From Candidatus Shapirobacteria bacterium UBA2283 (GTDB lineage: Bacteria > Patescibacteriota > Microgenomatia > UBA12405): 10,853 nucleotides of DNA. The position numbers and the translations under genes are program-made. The notes beneath the pieces were generated by a model, which was given only the letters and a program-made list of their open reading frames with translations, searched no databases and was not told the origin of the DNA. Location: the NCBI GenBank assembly GCA_002345725.1, contig DDWP01000073.1, positions 1-10,853 of the forward strand. The letters are read 5' to 3'. This document shows, one piece after another, positions 1-7,485 of this stretch (positions within the stretch are counted from its first letter, which is position 1; each line of letters opens with the position of its first letter).

Positions 1-2048
1 CGATCAGTTCGATAAAAACGGTAAAGCGGCACAGCTCCACCACTCAAACTAGGATTAGCTACATATGACAAACCTTCAAAGTTCCAGGTGCCAGATGCAT
101 CATTATTTAAAACACTTACTATCTCATCTGTACTGGCACTATAAAAGTGAATATCTCTGTCAGTTCGATAAAAACGATAGACACCAAAAACAGCTGAGTT
201 TAAATCTAAATAACTCTGCACCAAGATTTTATTTAGGTTTAATCTCTTCCCCGAACTTGTTTTCCCTGCAAGGCTAGATACAGAGTCACTATAGCTCAAA
301 ATCGCACTCTTAATTTGGTTATAGGTAAATCCGGCATATCTACTCATAAGTGTGGCAACGGCTCCTGACACATACGGTGCTGCCATAGAGGTCCCTTGCA
401 TAAAATCATACTGATCATCAGACCCCTCACTAAATTTATCAATAGTCAAAGCATCGATTCTACATCCATCATAGTTATTGTCAGAAGAATCTGTTACCCA
501 TCTAAATCTAAACTTGAAACTTGAAGTAGAGAACGAATCGGGGATACTAAACGTCAAATACTGGGCACTACCACCCAAATATGTTTCATCCCACCTTGAA
601 ATTTGAGTAAAACTGACCCCACCGTTGGCACTGTATTCCAAAGCCATGTAATCTTTCCAGCTAGAACTGGTCTGCGGAGTGTCACACACCGTCCAAAAAC
701 TAATACTCGCTCGAGATAAAGACAAATTATAAGTGGGAGAGTCAATTACATAGTTAGCGTTATTTTCATAAGGATAAGACAAGTCACCATACAACACTTT
801 TCCCCAAGACCCCCCTAAATTATAAGTACCCCAATTACCAGTTTTACTCCACCCGTTTGGAATATTTGGCATCACAACACCCTCAAAGTCTTCATACAAA
901 AAAACAGCTTTGCTCGGAACAGTACTATAGATGTTCGTCCCCGGAGCTCCGACATCAACAGATACCTCCCCGTAATTTGAAAAGCTAGCCAAATTATCAT
1001 TCTGATCAGTGGCGGCAACTGAAATTATATTTGCCAAAGAATAGTTTGCTGGATAGAAAGGAATGCCTCCGTCATTATTTCTTGAATCATTTCCAGCAGC
1101 GGCAACAAATACACCCCCCGCATTCATAAACCTATTTATCGCATCATATTCGGTTTGAGAATAATAATTATCACCATAACTAGCATTAATAACCTTTGCC
1201 CCATTTTGAATAGCAAAATCAATCGCTTTAACAATCTCTGAAACTGTCAAGTCAGACTTAAGAGCCATGATCTTTGCCTGGGAGGCAACACCAACAACCC
1301 CCCTCGAGTTATTCTTCTCTGCCGCAATTACCCCCGCAACATGAGTGCCATGAAAAGAAGAATCTGGGAGGGGTGTCTTGTCATCACCCTCAAAATCATA
1401 TCCGTAGTTGCACCCACCAATAAATACACCATCATCGTCCTTGCAATTAGAGCCATCCCACATATTATTAATTAAATCTGGATGATTATAGGCTACACCA
1501 CTATCAATCACTGCCACGACAACACCAGAACCTTCAGATAAATTCCAAGCTAGAGGGGCATCTATATCTTTATCCAGAACACCGACGATTCCACTAACAC
1601 CTTGCCCTACGTTATCTAAACCCCAAAGATAACTTTTATACGTATCATTAGTATTTATAAGTGCAGGTTTACGGGTGTAGTTTGGCTCAGCATACTCAAC
1701 GTCACTATTTTTCCTTAGCTCACTTATCGTTTCCTCAACTGATTTCTTTGTTCTTAAAAACTCAATATTCAATCTTTTTAGTTGACCCCCATCTTCTAGA
1801 GACAACCTGTCCTTTATTTCAGCAGATTTTAATAATCCGCTTCGCGTTTTTAAATCAATGTTATTTTCCTTATACTTCACAATCACTTCTCCTGGTACAT
1901 ACTTATTTAGTAAACCATCTCCTATTACCAAAAGATCACCACGCTTATCAAGACTCGGCAAATTTCTATCTTGGGCGTGAACTTGAGAATTCACCAGGAC
2001 CAATATAAAGAAGAAGACTGAAAAAACAAACCTAAAAATATATTTCAC
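1..2048 (-). CDS. Secreted subtilisin-like serine protease (peptidase S8) with inserted jelly-roll-like domain and DUF5648-like C-terminal repeats; 3' end outside window
   Basis: The frame is open from a GTG start at 2048 to the left edge (682 residues visible). An in-frame TGA lies five codons upstream with no start codon between, which fixes the start. Residues 1-25 look like a signal peptide (K2/R6, hydrophobic core, VHA cleavage site). Residues about 50-125 resemble an inhibitor-I9 propeptide ending in YAEPNY. The S8 core follows: Asp182 in AVIDSG, His233 in HGTHVAG, oxyanion Asn320 in AAAGN, Ser554 in GTSMAAP. Residues about 383-540 interrupt the core just before the Ser block and resemble MAM/immune-inhibitor-A jelly rolls (DFEG, NGW, SP..LSLS, FW, DGCRID). 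From 624 a 52-residue repeat beginning YRFYRTD resembles DUF5648. It probably acts outside the membrane after propeptide removal. The catalytic set is complete. The peptidase call is very secure; the accessory domain names are less so. Confidence 0.95.
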   Translation of the reverse strand, partial: MKYIFRFVFSVFFFILVLVNSQVHAQDRNLPSLDKRGDLLVIGDGLLNKYVPGEVIVKYKENNIDLKTRSGLLKSAEIKDRLSLEDGGQLKRLNIEFLRTKKSVEETISELRKNSDVEYAEPNYTRKPALINTNDTYKSYLWGLDNVGQGVSGIVGVLDKDIDAPLAWNLSEGSGVVVAVIDSGVAYNHPDLINNMWDGSNCKDDDGVFIGGCNYGYDFEGDDKTPLPDSSFHGTHVAGVIAAEKNNSRGVVGVASQAKIMALKSDLTVSEIVKAIDFAIQNGAKVINASYGDNYYSQTEYDAINRFMNAGGVFVAAAGNDSRNNDGGIPFYPANYSLANIISVAATDQNDNLASFSNYGEVSVDVGAPGTNIYSTVPSKAVFLYEDFEGVVMPNIPNGWSKTGNWGTYNLGGSWGKVLYGDLSYPYENNANYVIDSPTYNLSLSRASISFWTVCDTPQTSSSWKDYMALEYSANGGVSFTQISRWDETYLGGSAQYLTFSIPDSFSTSSFKFRFRWVTDSSDNNYDGCRIDALTIDKFSEGSDDQYDFMQGTSMAAPYVSGAVATLMSRYAGFTYNQIKSAILSYSDSVSSLAGKTSSGKRLNLNKILVQSYLDLNSAVFGVYRFYRTDRDIHFYSASTDEIVSVLNNDASGTWNFEGLSYVANPSLSGGAVPLYRFYRTD
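5..176 (-). repeat. Tandem protein repeat (DUF5648-like) in the protease C-terminus, marked by an identical 16-base direct repeat
   Basis: The 16 bases at 5-20 recur exactly at 161-176, 156 bases (52 codons) apart. On the minus strand both encode the start of a repeat unit reading YRFYRTD. The complete unit between them contains HFYSAS and WNFEGLSYVA, which fits the DUF5648 pattern known from extracellular bacterial proteins. The second unit runs off the window, so the copy number is unknown. Confidence 0.6.
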
Positions 2049-2062
2049 AACACATATATATC
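2049..2062 (-). promoter_or_regulatory. Possible -10 element immediately upstream of the protease GTG start
   Basis: On the minus strand TATATA (2060-2055) lies six bases before the GTG start at 2048. No Shine-Dalgarno sequence sits at a usable distance; the nearest purine run, AGGA, is about 20 bases upstream. If the hexamer is a real -10, transcription would begin at or beside the start codon, giving a leaderless message. No convincing -35 is visible and the region is AT-rich, so this is tentative. Confidence 0.25.
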
Positions 2063-2103
2063 ACAAAAATATCCTAATTAACAGCTTTTTCTTATGATCT
2101 TAC

Positions 2104-2122
2104 AAAAATAGAATCTGTCCCC
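2104..2122 (-). repeat. Motif resembling the conserved end of REP/IS200-type (Y1 transposase-associated) elements
   Basis: The minus strand reads GGGGACAGATTCTATTTTT here. From memory, this sequence recurs in intergenic DNA of many unrelated bacteria, often beside REP-associated Y1 (IS200-like) transposase genes. Only one copy occurs in this window, with no transposase gene and no matching partner end. It begins four bases past the stop of the dehydrogenase remnant. The link to a mobile element is recalled, not shown by the sequence. Confidence 0.35.
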
Positions 2123-2126
2123 GACA

Positions 2127-2198
2127 TTACCTGCCCACCCCAACATATTCAAACCCCAACTCTTTCATTTTGTTCGGATCATAGATATTTCTTCCATA
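2127..2198 (-). pseudogene. C-terminal remnant of a second UDP-glucose 6-dehydrogenase
   Basis: On the minus strand this stretch reads YGRNIYDPNKMKELGFEYV, then GVGR and a TAA stop at 2129-2127. The intact dehydrogenase at 4282-5571 ends GRNIYDPAKMRDLGFDYV, then SVGRE. Over the 22 aligned positions from the Gly, 17 are identical. An in-frame TAA (2201-2199) lies directly before the fragment and similarity ends there, so only the last ~22 codons survive. The DNA has diverged at many positions, so this is not a recent copy of the neighbouring gene. It lies downstream of the GDP-fucose synthase gene in the same direction. It looks like the tail of a lost or displaced paralogue. Confidence 0.8.
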
Positions 2199-2230
2199 TT
2201 AAGTGCTACCGGATATCTTTGTATAACCCG

Positions 2231-3187
2231 TTAATTTGCTCTACCACCCATTCTCAATTTGTCCTGATTCTCAAGATAATATTTGTACATTTTCTGCAAA
2301 CCACTTTCTAGATTAATTTTAGGTTGCCAACCCAACGCCAAAATCTTAGAAACATCTAACAACTTTCGCGGCATACCATCTGGCTTGGTCGTGTCAAAAA
2401 TCAACTCTCCCTCAAAATTAACCACGTCTTTAATCATATATGCCAAGTCCTTAATAGTGATTTCTACCCCCGTACCTACATTAAGAAATTGTTTACCTTC
2501 ATATCTATCCATCAAAACAAATATCGCCTCCGCCAAATCATCAACATATAAAAACTCACGTAACGCCTTACCAGATCCCCAAATTGACACACTTCTATCC
2601 TCGTTCATCTTTGCTTCATGCATCCTCCTCATCAGGGCAGATATGACGTGTGAGCCATTGATATCAAAGTTATCATTCTCACCATAAATGTTGGTCGGCA
2701 TACAAGAAATAAACATCCGATCATATTGTTCATAAATTTTTTCACACAATTTCATTCCTGAAATCTTGGCAATCGCATAACCCTCATTGGTTGGTTCTAA
2801 CTTACCCGTCAACAAAGACTCCTCTTGCATCGGCTGGGGACACTCTCGAGGATAGATACAACTGCTCCCCAAAAACAATAACTTCTTAACATCATGTTTT
2901 AATGCTGACCAGATAACATTATTTTGGATTTGTATATTTTCCCACAAAAAATCTGCTTGATGTTCTGAATTTGCCTTAATACCGCCCACCTTCGCCGCCG
3001 CCAAAATTACATATTCTGGCTTCTCTTTTTCAAAGAAATCCTCTACCGCAGCTTGATTCAACAAATCGAGCTCTTCCCTCGTCTTATATAACAAATTACT
3101 GAACCCCTCTTTCTCATATTTTCGCAACACTGCACTCCCTACCATACCCCTATGTCCCGCTATATATATTTTGGAATCTTTATTCAT
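2231..3187 (-). CDS. fcl: GDP-L-fucose synthase (GDP-4-keto-6-deoxymannose 3,5-epimerase/4-reductase)
   Basis: This cytosolic NADPH-dependent enzyme converts GDP-4-keto-6-deoxy-D-mannose, the product of the GMD encoded just upstream, to GDP-L-fucose. The 318-residue product is full length for the family. It has the N-terminal nucleotide-binding motif GHRGMVGS (11-18), the AAAKVGG block (63-69), and GSSCIYP with Ser108 and Cys110. The Tyr137-x3-Lys141 pair lies in GYAIAK, and His180 and Arg188 match substrate and catalytic positions known from the E. coli enzyme, offset by one. The ATG overlaps the GMD stop as ATGA, so translation is probably coupled. No strong Shine-Dalgarno is visible. It is the last intact gene of the five-gene run. 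Confidence 0.96.
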   Translation of the reverse strand: MNKDSKIYIAGHRGMVGSAVLRKYEKEGFSNLLYKTREELDLLNQAAVEDFFEKEKPEYVILAAAKVGGIKANSEHQADFLWENIQIQNNVIWSALKHDVKKLLFLGSSCIYPRECPQPMQEESLLTGKLEPTNEGYAIAKISGMKLCEKIYEQYDRMFISCMPTNIYGENDNFDINGSHVISALMRRMHEAKMNEDRSVSIWGSGKALREFLYVDDLAEAIFVLMDRYEGKQFLNVGTGVEITIKDLAYMIKDVVNFEGELIFDTTKPDGMPRKLLDVSKILALGWQPKINLESGLQKMYKYYLENQDKLRMGGRAN

Positions 3188-4236
3188 TTCTTATTACTAC
3201 TTTCTTTTTTATAATCACTATCAACCATCATTCTAACTAATTTCTTAAATTTGGTCCGAGCATACCAGCCCAACTTTTCTTTTGCCTTGGAAGCATCTCC
3301 CACTAATAGATCAACCTCTGCTGGCCGAAAATAAATTGGGTCTATCTCAATTATTATATCTCCAGTCTTTTTATTAATTCCCTTTTCTCTTATTCCATTT
3401 CCCTTCCACTCCAAATCTATATCAAGCACTTTACACACCTCTTCCACAAATTCTCGAACTGAATGTGTTTCTCCAGTCGCAATAACATAATCATCGGGCT
3501 TAGACTGTTGCAACATCAGCCACATACATTCAACATAATCTTTAGCATATCCCCAATCACGTTTTGCCTCTAAGTTACCCAAATATAGTTTTTGTTCTTT
3601 ACCCAGTTTAATTCTTACCAACGCTTTAGTAATTTTTTTCGTTACGAAAGTCTCGCCTCGCCGAGGAGATTCGTGATTAAACAAAATTCCATTACAAGCA
3701 AACAATCCATAACTTTCTCGATAATTCTTGGTTATCCAATAAGCATAAACTTTAGCACAGCCATAAGGACTTCGTGGGTAAAAAGGAGTATTTTCACTTT
3801 GTGGTACTTCCACAGCTTTACCAAACATTTCCGAAGATGAAGCCTGATAAAATTTTGTCTTAATACCTGACTCACGAATCGCATCTAATATCCTCAAAGT
3901 CCCTACCCCAGTTACATCACTCGTATATTCTGGGATATCAAAACTAACCCGCACATGGCTCTGTGCTCCCAGGTGATATATTTCACTCGGTTTAATTTTT
4001 TCAATTAAACGAGAAATACTACTTCCATCTGACAAGTCACCAAAATGTAAAAACAATCTTGCCGTCTTCTCATGAAAATCTTTAAAAATATGATCAACAC
4101 GACTGGTATTAAAAGAGCTCGATCTTCTAACTAAGCCATGCACTTCATAACCTTTTTTCAACAAAAACTCAGCCAAATAAGATCCATCCTGCCCTGTAAT
4201 TCCAGTTATAAGCGCTTTCTTTATAATCTCTTGCAA
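3184..4236 (-). CDS. gmd: GDP-mannose 4,6-dehydratase
   Basis: It converts GDP-D-mannose to GDP-4-keto-6-deoxy-D-mannose, the first step to GDP-fucose and related deoxy sugars. The 350-residue product is an extended SDR. It has GITGQDGSYL (12-21), the YHLGAQSHV block (87-95), Ser134 and Glu136 in ASSSEMFG, and the catalytic pair Tyr158/Lys162 in SPYGCAK. It also has FNHESPRRGETFV (186-198) and a C-terminal RPAEVDLLVGD motif. The start is TTG at 4236: two in-frame TAA codons lie just upstream and no ATG occurs before the nucleotide-binding motif. The gene ends in TGA inside an ATGA overlap with the fucose synthase, so the two form a matched pair. A 45-base gap separates it from the dehydrogenase upstream. 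Confidence 0.97.
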   Translation of the reverse strand: MQEIIKKALITGITGQDGSYLAEFLLKKGYEVHGLVRRSSSFNTSRVDHIFKDFHEKTARLFLHFGDLSDGSSISRLIEKIKPSEIYHLGAQSHVRVSFDIPEYTSDVTGVGTLRILDAIRESGIKTKFYQASSSEMFGKAVEVPQSENTPFYPRSPYGCAKVYAYWITKNYRESYGLFACNGILFNHESPRRGETFVTKKITKALVRIKLGKEQKLYLGNLEAKRDWGYAKDYVECMWLMLQQSKPDDYVIATGETHSVREFVEEVCKVLDIDLEWKGNGIREKGINKKTGDIIIEIDPIYFRPAEVDLLVGDASKAKEKLGWYARTKFKKLVRMMVDSDYKKESSNKK

Positions 4237-4281
4237 TAATTATTAATTAATCTCACTTTGATACAAAAACTATTGACTTCT

Positions 4282-5571
4282 TTACTCTCTCCCCACACTC
4301 ACATAATCAAAACCGAGATCCCGCATCTTAGCTGGATCATAAATATTTCTACCATCCACCAACCTTTTATTCTTCATTTGCATATTCTCCCAGTCAATAT
4401 TCTTAAACTCATCAGAATTATTGGTCACCACCACCACCTCAGCTTCCGCCACTGCTTCCTCTATACTTTCTACCAACACATTCTCACCCAGTACTTTAAT
4501 AGCTTGCTCTTGAGCTACCTTATCATAGGCCACTACTGTTGCCCCTTCTTGCTGCAACCCTTTAATTAGAGCTAGAGCAGGGGACTCACGCACATCATCT
4601 GTCCCTGCTTTAAAAGCAATTCCTAACACTGCCACTTTTTTACCCTGAATATCTCCAGCCAGCATTTTTTTGATCTTTTCTATGGCTATCAACTTTTGTG
4701 ATTCATTTATTTTCTCTACCGATTCTAAAATACTCATATCCACTCCTACCTCATTTCCCATTTGAATTAGGCCTTTAACATCTTTTGGAAAGCAACTACC
4801 ACCATAACCTATTCCAGCGGCCAAAAAAGCCTTCATTCCAATTCTTTGATCCAACCTCATTCCCTTAGATACATCAACCACATTTGCCCCTACCTTTTCA
4901 CAAATATTAGCAATCGAGTTGATAAATGAAATCTCCGTCGCTAGCAGAGCATTTGAAGCATATTTAATCATCTCCGCTGTCTTAATACTCGTTACCAATA
5001 TTTCTGTCTTTAGCCCTTCGTACATTTCTCTCATTACTTTCTCTGCCCTAGTGCTCTCTGCCCCAATCACTATCCTGTCAGGATTAGAAAAATCATCAAT
5101 GGCTGTCCCTTCTTTTAAAAACTCCGGGTTTGACACCACATCAAACTCGCCTGCATAATTTTCTTTAATAATTTTCTCCACCACCTCACCAGTTCCCACT
5201 GGTACTGTTGATTTATCGACAATAACTTTATATCCATTCATCGACTTGGCAATCATTTCTGCTGCCGACTTAACATAATCCAAATTGACCGAGCCATCGT
5301 CACGCGAAGGAGTCCCTACTGCGATAAAAACAATTTCTGTCTCTTTTACTGCTTTATCAAAATCAGTGGTAAACACCAATCTACCTGCTTCTACATTTTT
5401 CCTAACTAATTCCTCTATCCCTGGCTCATAAATTGGCATCACCCCATTTAAAAGCATTTCGATCTTGGCTTTATCGATATCTACCCCAACCACCTCATGG
5501 CCCAAATCAGCCAAACAGGTGCCTGTCACTAAACCTACATAACCAGTTCCTATTACTGAAATCTTTTTCAT
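4282..5571 (-). CDS. ugd: UDP-glucose 6-dehydrogenase
   Basis: It oxidises UDP-glucose to UDP-glucuronate with two NAD+, supplying an acidic sugar for envelope glycans. At 429 residues it is normal for the bacterial family. The N-terminal Rossmann motif GTGYVGLVTG is at 8-17 and the NAD-binding acidic residue in VGVDID is near 31. STVPVGTG lies at 121-128. SNPEFLKEG (147-155) contains Glu150 and Glu154. Lys203 lies in EMIKYASNA. The catalytic Cys260 is in GGSCFPKD, followed by Lys263 and Asp264. The C-terminal UDP-binding half contains LGIAFKAGTDDVRESPA. The ATG lies three bases after the galE stop, with no Shine-Dalgarno close to it. Its C-terminus is the relative of the remnant at 2127-2198. 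Confidence 0.97.
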   Translation of the reverse strand: MKKISVIGTGYVGLVTGTCLADLGHEVVGVDIDKAKIEMLLNGVMPIYEPGIEELVRKNVEAGRLVFTTDFDKAVKETEIVFIAVGTPSRDDGSVNLDYVKSAAEMIAKSMNGYKVIVDKSTVPVGTGEVVEKIIKENYAGEFDVVSNPEFLKEGTAIDDFSNPDRIVIGAESTRAEKVMREMYEGLKTEILVTSIKTAEMIKYASNALLATEISFINSIANICEKVGANVVDVSKGMRLDQRIGMKAFLAAGIGYGGSCFPKDVKGLIQMGNEVGVDMSILESVEKINESQKLIAIEKIKKMLAGDIQGKKVAVLGIAFKAGTDDVRESPALALIKGLQQEGATVVAYDKVAQEQAIKVLGENVLVESIEEAVAEAEVVVVTNNSDEFKNIDWENMQMKNKRLVDGRNIYDPAKMRDLGFDYVSVGRE

Positions 5572-5574
5572 ATG

Positions 5575-6546
5575 CTAGATATTAACACTTTCCTCCCATT
5601 TCCAACCAGTCTCTACTATCTCTCGCAAATCTTGATGTATTGGCTGCCAACCAAGCACTTCTCTAGCTTTTTTACTATCTGCCATTAGAATCGCTGGGTC
5701 ACCCGGACGACGCTCCGCCTCAACTACTTTAAAATCTACCCCTGTTACCTCCTTGGCTATGTTTATCACTTCTTTAACCGAGAAACCATTTCCATTGCCT
5801 AAATTAAACTTGTCCGAAGTACCTCCATTGTTAAGATACTCGACTGCCTTTACATGAGCATCAGCCAAATCTGACACATGAATATAATCCCTAATACAAG
5901 TACCATCCGTCGTCTCATAATCTGTCCCGAACACTTTTAATTCTGGCTTCCTCCCCGACACTACATCAAAAATTACTGGGATTAAATTAGCACAACCACC
6001 CGGCCATTCACCTACTTCTACTTCTGGATCGGCCCCAGCGGCGTTAAAATATCTCAAAGCCACATATTTTAATCCGTAAGCTACCGAATAATCTTCTAAT
6101 ATCTCCTCCACCATTAACTTCGTCCTGCCGTATGGATTAATAGGAGACTTGGGATGTTTTTCATCCATCGGATTATATTGAGGAACTCCATACACCGCTG
6201 CCGAAGAAGAAAAAATGAATTTACCCACACCATGCTTTTTCATTACTTTTAATAAAGTCAAAGTATTGGCCACATTATTAAAATAATATTTCTCCGGATT
6301 GACCACTGATTCACCGGCTGCCTTAAACGCACCAAAATGCATAACTGTCTCAATCTTATTTTCACTAAATATTTTTTCAAGCACTGCCTCATCACCCAAG
6401 CTACCTACTACTAATTTTCCCCATTTAACCAAAGCTTCTTTTCCTGATGACAAATCATCCAATATCAAAGTCTGATAGCCTTTTTTATTAAGATCTTTAT
6501 TTATATGTGAACCAATATACCCTGCTCCTCCAACAATTAAAATCAT
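5575..6546 (-). CDS. galE: UDP-glucose 4-epimerase
   Basis: It interconverts UDP-glucose and UDP-galactose (possibly the N-acetyl forms) using tightly bound NAD+. At 323 residues it is slightly shorter than the E. coli enzyme but complete. Visible motifs are GGAGYIGSH (6-14), LDDLSSG (29-35) and HFGAFKAAGES (70-80). The catalytic Ser115 is in SSSAAVYG, with Tyr139 and Lys143 in NPYGRTK. RYFNAAGADP (165-174) and CIRDYIHVSDLADAH (217-231) follow. The start lies six bases after the stop of the flippase-like gene and has no Shine-Dalgarno, so it depends on the upstream transcript. Placed just before ugd, it suggests both enzymes draw on one UDP-glucose pool. Whether it uses the N-acetyl sugar cannot be told by eye. 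Confidence 0.96.
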   Translation of the reverse strand: MILIVGGAGYIGSHINKDLNKKGYQTLILDDLSSGKEALVKWGKLVVGSLGDEAVLEKIFSENKIETVMHFGAFKAAGESVVNPEKYYFNNVANTLTLLKVMKKHGVGKFIFSSSAAVYGVPQYNPMDEKHPKSPINPYGRTKLMVEEILEDYSVAYGLKYVALRYFNAAGADPEVEVGEWPGGCANLIPVIFDVVSGRKPELKVFGTDYETTDGTCIRDYIHVSDLADAHVKAVEYLNNGGTSDKFNLGNGNGFSVKEVINIAKEVTGVDFKVVEAERRPGDPAILMADSKKAREVLGWQPIHQDLREIVETGWKWEESVNI

Positions 6547-6552
6547 ATTTTT

Positions 6553-7485
6553 TTAATGAATTAATAATAAAAGTCCACCGACTAACGCATTAAGTATTCC
6601 AATTATCCCTCCAAATGTCGATACTAATAGTATCTTCTCATCAGCAAAACCTAATTGAGAAAAAAAGTATAAGAACAAATTCTCTCTTGCCCCAAACCCG
6701 GCTACTGATATTGGCAACACCAATATTAAAGAGATTATGGGGACAAACAAATATACTTGGACAATACTAATACCCACTCCAAATATTAAGCTATAAAACC
6801 ATGTCGGCAACATCCACACTGGCTCGGCCAATATCGATATCGCAAAACAAGCCAAAATTCTTTTCTTATTCTCATTCTTTAAAAGATAAACAATCTCCAA
6901 TAATTTTGCTACCAACCGATATTTATCACTCCATTTTCTGAAAAATTTATCAAAATCAATAGTAAACACCAACACATAAAAGCTAGTTACCCCTACTGCC
7001 AACCCAGAAAACAACCACCACAACATATCGGGGAATTGATAATTGAGAACTTTACCAACCACCAAGGCCACAAAACCCACCAAAGTAAAAGCCGAGAAAC
7101 CAATAACTCTGTCTATTAGCGCCGAGGCAGCTAATTTTGTCTTCGATAATTCTGGGTAATTCTTAGTTAACGACAACCATTTGATCATATCTCCAGCTAC
7201 CATTGTCGGAAAAAATAGACTATAGAATCCACCTAAATAAGTTGCCCGAGTAAAATTCCAAAAATCTTTCCAGTCAGGCTTCTCTATTAATAGTACTGCC
7301 CATCTAATTCCACCAATAAACATTGAGATTGCACTATAAAATATCATCGCCGCTACGAACCATGGAGGCACACTCGACAGTTCTCCCAACAAACTTCCCA
7401 CATCAACTCGGCTAAAAGCCCAATATATTAGCCCTATGGACAAAACTAAGCGGAGAATTTTTGACGACAGTATTTTTTTTAACAT
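6553..7485 (-). CDS. Flippase-like integral membrane protein (LPG_synthase_TM / UPF0104 family)
   Basis: The 310-residue protein is highly hydrophobic, with roughly seven or eight membrane segments, for example about 8-25, 41-66, 120-146, 155-176, 208-236, 240-262 and 284-309. Family landmarks are GGIRWAVLL (58-66), FFPTMVAGDMIKWLSL (91-106), the intramembrane ALIDRVIGF (122-130) and LPISVAGFGARE (257-268). This matches the membrane domain of lysylphosphatidylglycerol synthases, without their catalytic C-terminal domain. Stand-alone members are often found in glycan clusters and annotated as putative flippases, but substrate and direction are unknown. It is the promoter-proximal gene of the nucleotide-sugar run. 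The ATG is followed by an A8 tract in codons 2-5, and no Shine-Dalgarno is visible. Confidence 0.88.
   Translation of the reverse strand: MLKKILSSKILRLVLSIGLIYWAFSRVDVGSLLGELSSVPPWFVAAMIFYSAISMFIGGIRWAVLLIEKPDWKDFWNFTRATYLGGFYSLFFPTMVAGDMIKWLSLTKNYPELSKTKLAASALIDRVIGFSAFTLVGFVALVVGKVLNYQFPDMLWWLFSGLAVGVTSFYVLVFTIDFDKFFRKWSDKYRLVAKLLEIVYLLKNENKKRILACFAISILAEPVWMLPTWFYSLIFGVGISIVQVYLFVPIISLILVLPISVAGFGARENLFLYFFSQLGFADEKILLVSTFGGIIGILNALVGGLLLLIH

Noticed and set aside
898..904. A7 tract at the edge of the inserted domain in the protease gene as a frameshift
   Set aside because: The frame reads straight through it with no stop across all 682 visible codons, so there is no evidence of a broken gene.
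1661..2008. Plus-strand open frame of 115 codons
   Set aside because: It lies entirely antisense to the protease signal peptide and propeptide and has no family-like features.
2205..2230. Imperfect hairpin just after the fucose synthase stop
   Set aside because: Pairing needs a three-base bulge and no T-run follows, so a terminator cannot be supported.
2283..2687. Plus-strand open frame of 134 codons
   Set aside because: It is antisense to the fucose synthase gene, whose motifs are unmistakable.
3184..3187. Alternative genetic code with TGA as glycine
   Set aside because: TGA ends the GMD gene in a canonical ATGA overlap, and no in-frame TGA is needed inside any recognised gene.
4258..4569. 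Plus-strand open frame of 103 codons rich in His and Leu
   Set aside because: It is antisense to the dehydrogenase C-terminus. The odd composition reflects C-rich complementary DNA.
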